From JAPOKJ01 sp043767985 (GTDB lineage Bacteria > Pseudomonadota > Gammaproteobacteria > Burkholderiales > Burkholderiaceae_E), in NCBI GenBank assembly GCA_043767985.1, contig JAYVKZ010000480.1:1-5191 (forward strand): a DNA stretch of 5,191 nucleotides. Direction: 5' to 3'. The notes beneath the pieces are model-generated. The model searched no databases and was not told where the DNA came from. It was given only the letters and a program-made list of their open reading frames with translations. Made by a program: the position numbers and the translations under genes. Positions 1-5,191 of this stretch are shown here, piece by piece; positions within the stretch are counted from its first letter, which is position 1; each line of letters opens with the position of its first letter.

Positions 1-374
1 ATCTCGGAACTGAACAGTTCCGAAACATCACAACCCCACAAGCTCGCCGCCAACTCTTCTAAAGACATTGTCTCTGAGAGCTGCACGGCATCCCGTCCCT
101 GGTAATACAAGCGCCCGTCCCTGACCGTGGTCAGCGCGGACTGCAACACAGGTAGACCCCAATTCAAACTGGCCTGAACCGCTCCTTTTGGGTTACGCGT
201 CGTGCCTTGTCGGGTGACCAGTCGCTCAACCTCGGCACCAGAATATCGCTTGCCGGGGACGCCTTGAACCTTTTCTGATTGAAGCAAACCACGACTGACA
301 TAGGCGTACACCGTCTGCGGGCTTACGTTCAGACGCTTCGCGACATCGCTGGCACTCATCCACGATTTATTCAT
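1..374 (-). CDS. Citrate synthase-family protein with N-terminal helix-turn-helix domain (partial, C-terminus beyond left edge)
   Basis: Reading the minus strand from the ATG at 374-372 gives 124 uninterrupted codons to the left edge, so the enzyme's C-terminal part is missing. Residues about 6-54 form a MerR/excisionase-like helix-turn-helix: SASDVAKRLNVSPQTVYAYV carries the helices, followed by a GKRYSGAEVERLV segment typical of the wing and following helix. From about residue 68 the protein becomes citrate synthase-like at its N-terminus, with LNWGLPVLQSALT, then DGRLYYQGRDA (the Y-R-G-like strand of citrate synthases) and SLEELAASLW. The catalytic His and Asp of citrate synthase would lie outside the window, so activity cannot be judged. 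The start is supported by GGAGAGG six bases upstream (381-387). Known of the family: such fusions are annotated as citrate synthase family proteins and most are uncharacterised. Inferred: it condenses or cleaves an acyl-CoA, and may also bind DNA near its own divergent promoter. The family call is fairly secure; the exact reaction is unknown. Confidence 0.85.
   Translation of the reverse strand, partial: MNKSWMSASDVAKRLNVSPQTVYAYVSRGLLQSEKVQGVPGKRYSGAEVERLVTRQGTTRNPKGAVQASLNWGLPVLQSALTTVRDGRLYYQGRDAVQLSETMSLEELAASLWGCDVSELFSSE
4..23. repeat. 20-bp inverted repeat inside the HTH-citrate synthase coding region
   Basis: Two perfect 9-base arms, TCGGAACTG (4-12) and CAGTTCCGA (15-23), flank a 2-base centre AA. 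The repeat lies within codons about 118-124 of the minus-strand gene. It could be a protein-binding dyad or a short hairpin in the transcript, or a chance product of codon choice. No function is claimed. Confidence 0.6.
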
Positions 375-380
375 AGTCGA

Positions 381-387
381 CCTCTCC
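381..387 (-). promoter_or_regulatory. Ribosome binding site of the HTH-citrate synthase gene
   Basis: On the minus strand GGAGAGG is followed by six bases (TCGACT) and then ATG at 374. It supports this ATG over the internal ATG at codon 6, which lies in the coding text just before the HTH. Confidence 0.6.
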
Positions 388-468
388 GTGCAACTCCTTG
401 CCATGAGCGAATGATATCGCCGCAAACATTGATTGAGTCGATCAAGATTGACGCGGCCTTATTCAAGG

Positions 469-481
469 GGTTCAATGAACC
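469..481. promoter_or_regulatory. Perfect 13-bp palindrome, candidate operator
   Basis: GGTTCA-A-TGAACC is a perfect inverted repeat with one central base, ending seven bases before the AGGAGG of the CoA-transferase gene. A bound protein here would block transcription start or early elongation of that gene. The symmetry is seen in the sequence; the operator role is inferred from position only, and the cognate regulator is unknown. Confidence 0.35.
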
Positions 482-487
482 TCACCT

Positions 488-493
488 AGGAGG
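488..493 (+). promoter_or_regulatory. Ribosome binding site that fixes the CoA-transferase start
   Basis: AGGAGG, a full match to the anti-Shine-Dalgarno core, lies four bases before the ATG at 498. The frame is open upstream to 279, but that extension is antisense to the HTH-citrate synthase gene. This site therefore decides the start at 498. Confidence 0.8.
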
Positions 494-497
494 CATC

Positions 498-1901
498 ATG
501 AACCAGAATATCGCTCCCCCCGAACAAACTCTCCGAAGCCTCTGGCAAGAAGCCGGGATGCCCCGAGATGTATTGGGCCAAGTGAATCTGACTGGCCTGG
601 ACCCAGTGTTGCCGTCCAGCTTTGCAGTCGGTGATGCCGCGCAGAGTAGCATGGCCGCCGCCGCCCTAGCATCAATAGTGTTAGGGCATTTGCGCACGCC
701 GTCTTTTCGTTCGGTGAGTGTCGACATGCGAGAAGCTGCCTTAGAATGCACCGGCTTTTTTAGCCTGGACGGAAAAACGCCAGATGTGTGGGATCCCATT
801 GCAGGCCTCTATGCTTGTCGTGATGGTGACTGGGTGAGGCTCCATACCAACTTTGCCCACCATCGCGATGGGGTCTTGAGGCTTCTGGGTCTGCCAGAGG
901 GTCCGACGACAACGCGGGAAACGGTCGCCTTGGCGCTCAAATCATGGGAGGCATTTCAGTTTGAGCAAGCCGCCGCTGAAGCCGGGTTGGTGGTGGCTGC
1001 TGCGCGAAGCTTTGAGGCCTGGGATGCGCATCCCCATGCTCGCTTTGTAGCCTCGCAGCCACTGATCAAGATTGAGAAAATAGGCGATGCCAAGCCTCTG
1101 AAGTGGCCCGACCTACCCATCGACGCGCGTCCCTTGCAGGATTTGCGGGTGGTGGACCTCACGCGAATTCTTGCTGGGCCAGTCTGTGGCCGAACGCTCG
1201 CCCACTACGGGGCCGAGGTGATGCTTGTGAATTCTCCTCGCTTACCCAACATCGCCTCCATTGCGGACACCAGCCGTGGCAAGCGATCAACCCATATCGA
1301 TCTTCAGGATGCACTAGGCCGGGAGACGCTTCATCGTCTCGTGCAAGACGCTCATGTGTTTATCCAAGGTTATCGACCGGGGGCGCTAGCGAAGTTGGGG
1401 TTTGACCCGTTAAGCCTTGCCAAGCGTCGCCCTGGCATCGTCTGCGTGTCCTTGAGTGCCTATGGCGAGGAGGGGCCTTGGGCACACAAGCGAGGCTTTG
1501 ATTCCTTAGTGCAAACAGCCACCGGATTCAACCTAGCGGAGGCCCAGGCCGCAGGCGAAACACTGCCTCGTGCCCTGCCGGTGCAGATACTCGACTATGC
1601 GACTGGCTTTCTGATGGCCTACGGCGCTCAGGTGGCCTTGTATCGACAAGCCACGGAAGGTGGGAGCTGGCATGTGCGCTTGTCGCTGGCTAGAACTGGC
1701 CTGTGGCTGCGTTCGCTGGGTCGGATTCGAAACGGGTTCGACGTTAAAAAGCCTAGTGTCGATACTTTTACTGAATCGAGTGAGAGTGGCTTTGGCAAGT
1801 TGGTCGCCATGCGACATGCCGCTCACTTCGCGGGGACACCGTTTGCAAATGAAAGCATTCGGCCCTCGATGCCGCCAGGGTCGCATCGTCCCGAATGGTG
1901 A
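498..1901 (+). CDS. Family III (CaiB/BaiF) CoA-transferase, permuted two-part form, 467 aa
   Basis: Predicted cytosolic enzyme that moves CoA from a donor thioester to a free carboxylate through an aspartyl-CoA intermediate. Residues about 213-232 (LRVVDLTRILAGPVCGR) begin the canonical N-terminal Rossmann-like part, followed by RGKRSTHIDL (260-269), FIQGYRPGALAKLGF (288-302) and VCVSLSAYGEEGPW (315-328). The likely nucleophile is Asp366 in VQILDYATG, at the place of the formyl-CoA transferase Asp169 motif. Oddly, residues about 35-200 come before this core yet resemble the part that normally follows it: an AVGDAAQSS helix, SVSVDM, GLYACRDGDWVRLHTN and an EAGLVVAAARSFEAWDAHP segment. Asp46 aligns with Asp366 at a constant offset of 320 residues. 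The C-terminus (RPSMPPGSHRPEW) looks natural, so I see no truncation. The start follows AGGAGG at 488-493. It is the first plus-strand gene and lies 198 bp before the dehydrogenase pair, which suggests acid activation ahead of dehydrogenation. The substrate is unknown. Confidence 0.9.
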   Translation: MNQNIAPPEQTLRSLWQEAGMPRDVLGQVNLTGLDPVLPSSFAVGDAAQSSMAAAALASIVLGHLRTPSFRSVSVDMREAALECTGFFSLDGKTPDVWDPIAGLYACRDGDWVRLHTNFAHHRDGVLRLLGLPEGPTTTRETVALALKSWEAFQFEQAAAEAGLVVAAARSFEAWDAHPHARFVASQPLIKIEKIGDAKPLKWPDLPIDARPLQDLRVVDLTRILAGPVCGRTLAHYGAEVMLVNSPRLPNIASIADTSRGKRSTHIDLQDALGRETLHRLVQDAHVFIQGYRPGALAKLGFDPLSLAKRRPGIVCVSLSAYGEEGPWAHKRGFDSLVQTATGFNLAEAQAAGETLPRALPVQILDYATGFLMAYGAQVALYRQATEGGSWHVRLSLARTGLWLRSLGRIRNGFDVKKPSVDTFTESSESGFGKLVAMRHAAHFAGTPFANESIRPSMPPGSHRPEW

Positions 1902-2099
1902 TGGATGGTCGGCCACTGACCGTGTGATGCAGGGCGCGAGCTTCACCCAACCGTCGCTTCACCCTTTGCATGGCTCAATAGACTGGAACGACGTTAGTGA
2001 CAAGGAGCCACGAGGTGTAATACTTCAACGGCTCTTGGTGCTGCTTTTCGCACCGCCCGGTTTTAGTCGCTCGTCGCCTTTACAGCAAAGGATGCTGCC
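1902..2099. other. 198-bp intergenic region, no gene recognised
   Basis: I find no convincing coding region here: the open frames crossing it are continuations of shadows of the flanking genes and lack family-like sequence. No strong terminator with a T-run is visible. A weak stem GAGCC/GGCTC (within about 2005-2035) has a long loop. TTAGTG (1994-1999), 18 bases and TAATAC (2018-2023) form a possible but weak promoter for the dehydrogenase pair. AAAGGA (2087-2092) is the ribosome binding site, seven bases before the ATG at 2100. The gap is long enough for an independent promoter, so the CoA-transferase and dehydrogenases may not share one transcript. Confidence 0.5.
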
Positions 2100-3308
2100 A
2101 TGGAATTCGATTTCTCGTCAGAACAGATCGAACTGAAAGAACAGATACGGCGCTATCTCGCCGACCGCTGTGATCGCAAAGCAGTGCGAGCTATTCTTGA
2201 TGGACCACAGCCGTATGACCAGGCACTTTGGCAGGGCCTGGGCGATCTCGGCTACCTTGGCGCGTCGATACCCGAAGCCTACGGTGGCCTCGGCGCCGGT
2301 TATCTTGAAGCTTGTGTGATCGCCGAAGAATTGGGCCGCGCGCTGGCCCCAGTACCGTTCAGCTCGTCGATTGCATTGGCGGCAGAATGCCTGATGATTG
2401 CAGGGAGCGAAACTCAAAAACAAACCTATTTGCGAGGCTTGGCGACAGGCAATACGATAGCAACGCTCGCGGTCGCGGAAGGTGCCGGTAGGGTGAACAT
2501 GCATTCCATCAAAACCGTCGCGGCACCAAATGAAAGAGGTGTCACGATCAATGGAGCCAAGATTGCCATCGCCGATGGAGATATTGCCGATTTCGCGGTC
2601 GTGGCCGCGTTGGATGGGGGCAGTTCGGCACCCTCTACGGCAGGCGTTGGCAAGCCAATCGCGCCATCGATCTCATTATTTTTGGTCGACTTGAAGAGTG
2701 CAGGGGTGAGCAGACAGCCCGTCAACACGATTGACCCCACCCGCAGCCATGCGAACTTGGTGTTCAACGGTGCCCCTGCCGAACGACTTGGGTCCGCAGG
2801 CATGGCCTGGGCCATTCTCGATCAAGTCTATGATCGGGCCGCAGTGTTGATTGCTTTCGAACAGTTGGGTGGTGCCGACCGCGCGCTTGAGATGGGCCGA
2901 GACTATGCCCTCGAGCGCTTCGCCTTCGGTCGACCCATTGGCTCCCTACAAGCCATCAAACATATGTTGGCTGACATGTATGTTTCTGCAACGCTGGCTC
3001 GCTCCAACTGTTACTACGCCGCATGGGCTCTATCGACGGCCTCGCTTGAATTGCCTATCGCAGCCGCCACAGCAAGAGTGAGTGCTACCCAAGCCTTTCA
3101 GCATTGTTCTCGCAACAACATTCAAGTGCATGGCGGCATGGGTTTCACCTGGGAATTTGACTGCCACCTGTACTACCGTCGCGCCAATCTTTTAGCCCTA
3201 ACCATCGGCTCGCTGTCGAGCTGGGAAGATCGATTGATCGAGCGCTTGCGACCCTCGAGTCAAGCGACAAAACAACCGACACAGTTTGTCGCGGAGGCAA
3301 CAGCATGA
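2100..3308 (+). CDS. Acyl-CoA dehydrogenase-family protein, probable non-catalytic partner subunit, 402 aa
   Basis: A flavoprotein-fold member of the acyl-CoA dehydrogenase family, of usual length. The helical N-terminal domain runs to about 115 (GYLGASIPEAYGGLG at 51-65, EELGRALAPVP at 76-86). The beta-domain covers about 118-230, but lacks the xSEPxAGSD flavin loop and carries a Gly/Ser/Pro/Ala-rich stretch at 172-190. The C-terminal helical domain has YALERFAFGRPIGSLQAIKH (269-288), where Arg273 and the FGRPIG loop are classic FAD contacts, and IQVHGGMGFTWEFDCHLYYR (341-360). No Glu-Gly-Thr follows at the MCAD Glu376 position, and the helix-G position used by isovaleryl-CoA dehydrogenase appears to be Ala247, so neither usual catalytic base is present by my manual alignment. 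Start: AAAGGA at 2087-2092. Its stop overlaps the next gene's ATG by four bases. I infer a heteromeric enzyme with that neighbour. A homomeric enzyme using another base cannot be excluded. Confidence 0.88.
   Translation: MEFDFSSEQIELKEQIRRYLADRCDRKAVRAILDGPQPYDQALWQGLGDLGYLGASIPEAYGGLGAGYLEACVIAEELGRALAPVPFSSSIALAAECLMIAGSETQKQTYLRGLATGNTIATLAVAEGAGRVNMHSIKTVAAPNERGVTINGAKIAIADGDIADFAVVAALDGGSSAPSTAGVGKPIAPSISLFLVDLKSAGVSRQPVNTIDPTRSHANLVFNGAPAERLGSAGMAWAILDQVYDRAAVLIAFEQLGGADRALEMGRDYALERFAFGRPIGSLQAIKHMLADMYVSATLARSNCYYAAWALSTASLELPIAAATARVSATQAFQHCSRNNIQVHGGMGFTWEFDCHLYYRRANLLALTIGSLSSWEDRLIERLRPSSQATKQPTQFVAEATA
3293..3308 (+). promoter_or_regulatory. Ribosome binding site and ATGA overlap coupling the two dehydrogenase genes
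   Basis: GGAGG (3293-3297) sits inside the 3' end of the first gene, seven bases before the ATG at 3305. The overlap ATGA at 3305-3308 shares the start of the second gene with the TGA stop of the first. This is the usual signature of translational coupling and equal subunit supply. Confidence 0.8.
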
Positions 3309-4552
3309 ATTTCAATGACACCCAAGAAGAAGCGGCGTTCCGCGTGGAGGTTCGTGCCTGGATTCAGGCCAATGCCCCCACCCATTTGTACGAGGCCTTG
3401 AAGTCTACCGGCTTAGGCCAACAAGCCTTGCCAGGCAAGGAGCAATTGGCGGCGAGCAAGGCCTGGCAACTCAAGAAAAAAGAAGCGGGCTGGGCCTGCC
3501 TGCACTGGCCGAAAGAGTACGGCGGGCGCGGTGCAAGCCCGATTCAACGGGTCATCTTTCAGCAAGAAGAAGGCGCCTACGGCAAATTGAGCTCAACCTT
3601 TATCATCGGTCAGGGCATGTGCGCGCCTACCTTGATGAGCTTTGCTGCCGATGAGCACAAACTACGCTTGTTGCCGCCTTTGGCCTCAGGAGAGGAGGTT
3701 TGGTGCCAGTTATTTTCCGAGCCGGTGGCGGGTTCGGATTTGGCCGGTTTGCGTACCCGGGCTGAGCGCGAAGGTGCTGACTGGATCATCAACGGCCAAA
3801 AGATTTGGACCAGTGGTGCCCAGTATTCGGACTACGGCATTTTGCTCACCCGAACCGATCCCAACGTCGCTAAGCACGACGGCTTGACCATGTTTTTTAT
3901 CAATATGAAAAGCCCTGGCATCGAGGTGCGGCCAATCAAACAGGCCAACGGCCAGTCGCAGTTTAACGAGGTGTACTTTACTAATTTGAAGGTCCCAGAT
4001 CATCAACGCCTGGGGGCGGTAGGCCAAGGCTGGAAAGTGTCCTTGACCACGCTCATGAATGAGCGCATGTCGATTGGCGCCAATGTCACCACAGGTTTCC
4101 CCGAGCTTCTCGACTTTTGTGAGCAGTTTGAGACCGAGCACGGACCGGCGATCAACGACTCCGCCGTGCGCTCTAAGCTTGCTCAATGGGCGGTTCGCGC
4201 CAGCGGCTTGAAATACACCAGTTATCGCAGTATTTCAGCGCTTTCGAAAGGTCAGATACCCGGTCCAGAAAATTCCATCGGCAAGTTGGTGGCAGGGCAA
4301 CTGGTACAGGAAATCGCCATGTTTGCACTGGATCTTCAAGGCCAAGCCGGGGTTGCTCTTGACACCCCGCTTGCCGAAGCGGGCGGGCGTTTCCAAGCGA
4401 TGCTATTGCGCTCTCCCGGCGTGCGCATTGAGGGCGGAACCGATGAGATTTTACGCAACATCATTGGGGAGCGTGTCTTGGGTCTTCCGGCGGATATGCG
4501 TGCTGATCGGGGCATGCCTTTCAACAAAATTCCAAGCACGAACTCGCGATAG
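3305..4552 (+). CDS. Acyl-CoA dehydrogenase, probable catalytic subunit, 415 aa
   Basis: Predicted FAD enzyme that forms a trans-2,3 double bond in an acyl-CoA, passing electrons to electron-transfer flavoprotein. Domains in order: N-terminal helices (about 1-130, with HWPKEYGGRGASPIQ at 67-81), beta-domain with the flavin motif WCQLFSEPVAGSDLAGLRTR (133-152) and WIINGQKIWTSGAQYSDYG (160-178), then C-terminal helices ending in GVRIEGGTDEILRNIIGERV (372-391) and LGLP. At the MCAD Glu376 position the motif reads GGT, as in LCAD, where the base comes from helix G. Here Glu253 in LMNERMSIG is the likely base. The type resembles the catalytic members of mycobacterial paired FadE enzymes, such as FadE26 of FadE26/FadE27. 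It overlaps the preceding dehydrogenase gene by four bases and has its own GGAGG. The family is secure. The base assignment and pairing are inferred, and the acyl substrate is unknown. The C-terminal tail past 395 is short and non-conserved in appearance. Confidence 0.93.
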   Translation: MNFNDTQEEAAFRVEVRAWIQANAPTHLYEALKSTGLGQQALPGKEQLAASKAWQLKKKEAGWACLHWPKEYGGRGASPIQRVIFQQEEGAYGKLSSTFIIGQGMCAPTLMSFAADEHKLRLLPPLASGEEVWCQLFSEPVAGSDLAGLRTRAEREGADWIINGQKIWTSGAQYSDYGILLTRTDPNVAKHDGLTMFFINMKSPGIEVRPIKQANGQSQFNEVYFTNLKVPDHQRLGAVGQGWKVSLTTLMNERMSIGANVTTGFPELLDFCEQFETEHGPAINDSAVRSKLAQWAVRASGLKYTSYRSISALSKGQIPGPENSIGKLVAGQLVQEIAMFALDLQGQAGVALDTPLAEAGGRFQAMLLRSPGVRIEGGTDEILRNIIGERVLGLPADMRADRGMPFNKIPSTNSR

Positions 4553-4582
4553 GTCGGGCAACTCTGGTCAAGTCCACGTTCC

Positions 4583-5191
4583 TTATCCGCGCAGCGGTAG
4601 CGCAATGCCAATGGCTACGAACGTCCCCCCACAGATTTGATTGAAGCGTCGACCCACGCGTCGCAACCAGGGGCGAAGCCGATGGGCCATGGCGGCCAAC
4701 AGGTACTCGGTCAACATTTCAACCAGTGCGAAGGTGCTGGCCATGACCACAAACTGGAGCAGGATGCTTCTTTGAGGATCGATGAATTGCGGCAAGAAGG
4801 CTGCGAAAAAAAGTAAGGCCTTTGGGTTGGTGAGCGCAGAGAGCAAGCCCTGGCGAAACATAGCGGTCGCCGAAGTAGGTGGCGGTGATTGTTCTAGATC
4901 GAAAGCAATTGCCGGAGAGCGCCACACTTGGATCCCTAAGAAAACCAGGTAAGCACCACCCGCCCATTTCAGGACCGTCAGCCAGGCCAATGAGGATTGC
5001 AGCAAGGCACCGATGCCGAACATCGACAGGGCGATAATGGCGACGAAGCCCGTCACCCCACCCGCGATTGTATTCATTGCCTTATGGCGTCCATGAAGTG
5101 CGCCATGGGTCAAGGCAAGTAGGCCGTTTGGGCCTGGCGAGGCAGAAAGTCCGATCGATGCGGCTAGGTACAACAGCCAAGTGCTTGGGTC
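4583..5191 (-). CDS. LysE/RhtB-family amino-acid exporter (5' end beyond right edge)
   Basis: An inner-membrane exporter of the LysE/RhtB family, which usually exports amino acids or derivatives such as homoserine lactone. The visible frame is 202 codons and a TAA at 4585-4583. It begins DPSTWLLYLAASIGLSASPG and stays open to the window edge. A TTG at 5173 is possible as a start, but would remove part of the first membrane helix. The true ATG is more likely just outside, one or a few codons further. The family signature SPGPNGLLALTHGALHGRHK (18-37) follows the first helix. Further hydrophobic segments lie at about 43-64, 70-90, 115-137, 142-168 and 185-200, giving about six helices, and NPKALLFFAAFLPQF (122-136) is typical. 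A charged run RLRPWLRRVGRRF (171-183) lies before the last helix. It is convergent with the dehydrogenase gene, 30 bp apart, so it is probably transcribed independently. Its substrate cannot be predicted. Confidence 0.9.
   Translation of the reverse strand, partial: DPSTWLLYLAASIGLSASPGPNGLLALTHGALHGRHKAMNTIAGGVTGFVAIIALSMFGIGALLQSSLAWLTVLKWAGGAYLVFLGIQVWRSPAIAFDLEQSPPPTSATAMFRQGLLSALTNPKALLFFAAFLPQFIDPQRSILLQFVVMASTFALVEMLTEYLLAAMAHRLRPWLRRVGRRFNQICGGTFVAIGIALPLRG

Larger units (their letters stand above)
375..497. promoter_or_regulatory. Divergent intergenic region between the HTH-citrate synthase and CoA-transferase genes
   Basis: These 123 bases separate two head-to-head genes and must contain or overlap their promoters. 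For the minus-strand gene, TATCAT (minus strand, 416-411) is a fair -10 candidate about 36 bases before the ATG, but no good -35 is visible. For the plus-strand gene, TTGACG (448-453), 17 bases and TTCAAT (471-476) is a weak sigma-70-like pair; this -10 would overlap the palindrome at 469-481. A second dyad, TTGA-N5-TCAA, sits at 433-445. The role as a regulatory region is inferred from the divergent layout; the individual promoter boxes are low confidence. Confidence 0.55.

Noticed and set aside
279..497. 73-codon N-terminal extension of the CoA-transferase frame
   Set aside because: It runs antisense through the HTH-citrate synthase gene and lacks family-like sequence, while AGGAGG at 488-493 directly supports the ATG at 498.
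440..1075. 12-base direct repeat GATCAAGATTGA at 440-451 and 1064-1075
   Set aside because: About one such match is expected by chance in 5 kb; the second copy is in ordinary coding sequence and there is no flanking similarity.
1533..1971. Open frames on the minus strand across the end of the CoA-transferase gene and the following gap
   Set aside because: Their translations are rich in Arg/Ser/His/Pro with no recognisable motif and they lie opposite a well-supported gene; they look like antisense shadows.
2005..2040. Possible terminator GAGCC/GGCTC with a downstream TTTT
   Set aside because: The stem is only five pairs, the loop is long, and the T-run is short and displaced from the stem.
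1660..2136. Plus-strand open frame bridging the CoA-transferase and dehydrogenase genes
   Set aside because: It overlaps both real genes in another frame, shows no family features and has no credible start signal. The CoA-transferase C-terminus looks complete, so this is not a frameshifted continuation.
4583..5173. Exporter gene starting at TTG 5173
   Set aside because: The frame stays open to the edge with residues (DPSTWLL) that complete the first membrane helix, so the true start is more likely just beyond 5191.
1..5191. Mobile element, CRISPR array, tRNA or rRNA
   Set aside because: No transposase or integrase-like protein, spaced repeats, terminal inverted repeats, or tRNA/rRNA-like sequence was seen on either strand.

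Overview
The window looks like chromosomal DNA from a proteobacterium, probably beta- or gammaproteobacterial. The evidence is gene content typical of those groups, compact spacing, Shine-Dalgarno sites close to AGGAGG, and a base composition that looks moderately GC-rich by eye. No genus can be named from the sequence alone. I see no mobile element, tRNA, rRNA or CRISPR array.

Layout from left to right: (1) the 5' part of a minus-strand gene (1-374, running off the left edge) for a citrate synthase-family enzyme with an N-terminal helix-turn-helix DNA-binding domain; (2) a 123-bp divergent intergenic region holding both ribosome binding sites and two short palindromes; (3) a plus-strand gene (498-1901) for a family III (CaiB/BaiF) CoA-transferase with an unusual domain order; (4) a 198-bp gap with no convincing gene; (5) two plus-strand acyl-CoA dehydrogenase genes (2100-3308 and 3305-4552) overlapping by ATGA; (6) a convergent minus-strand LysE/RhtB-family exporter gene (4583-5191, running off the right edge with only its extreme 5' end missing).

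The central genes make a coherent carboxylic-acid catabolic module. The CoA-transferase would activate an acid to its CoA thioester, and the dehydrogenase pair would introduce an alpha,beta double bond. The first dehydrogenase lacks a glutamate at both positions where this superfamily places its catalytic base. The second has the arrangement seen in LCAD and isovaleryl-CoA dehydrogenase. This suggests one heteromeric enzyme, like the paired FadE proteins of mycobacterial steroid side-chain degradation. The divergent HTH-citrate synthase may be a further enzyme of the pathway, a regulator of it, or both. The substrate cannot be read from the sequence. The LysE-type gene faces the operon and is probably a separate unit.

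Nothing here is clearly a wholly new system. The points most worth following are the HTH-enzyme fusion opposite the CoA-transferase, the permuted and partly duplicated CoA-transferase, and the apparently base-less dehydrogenase subunit.
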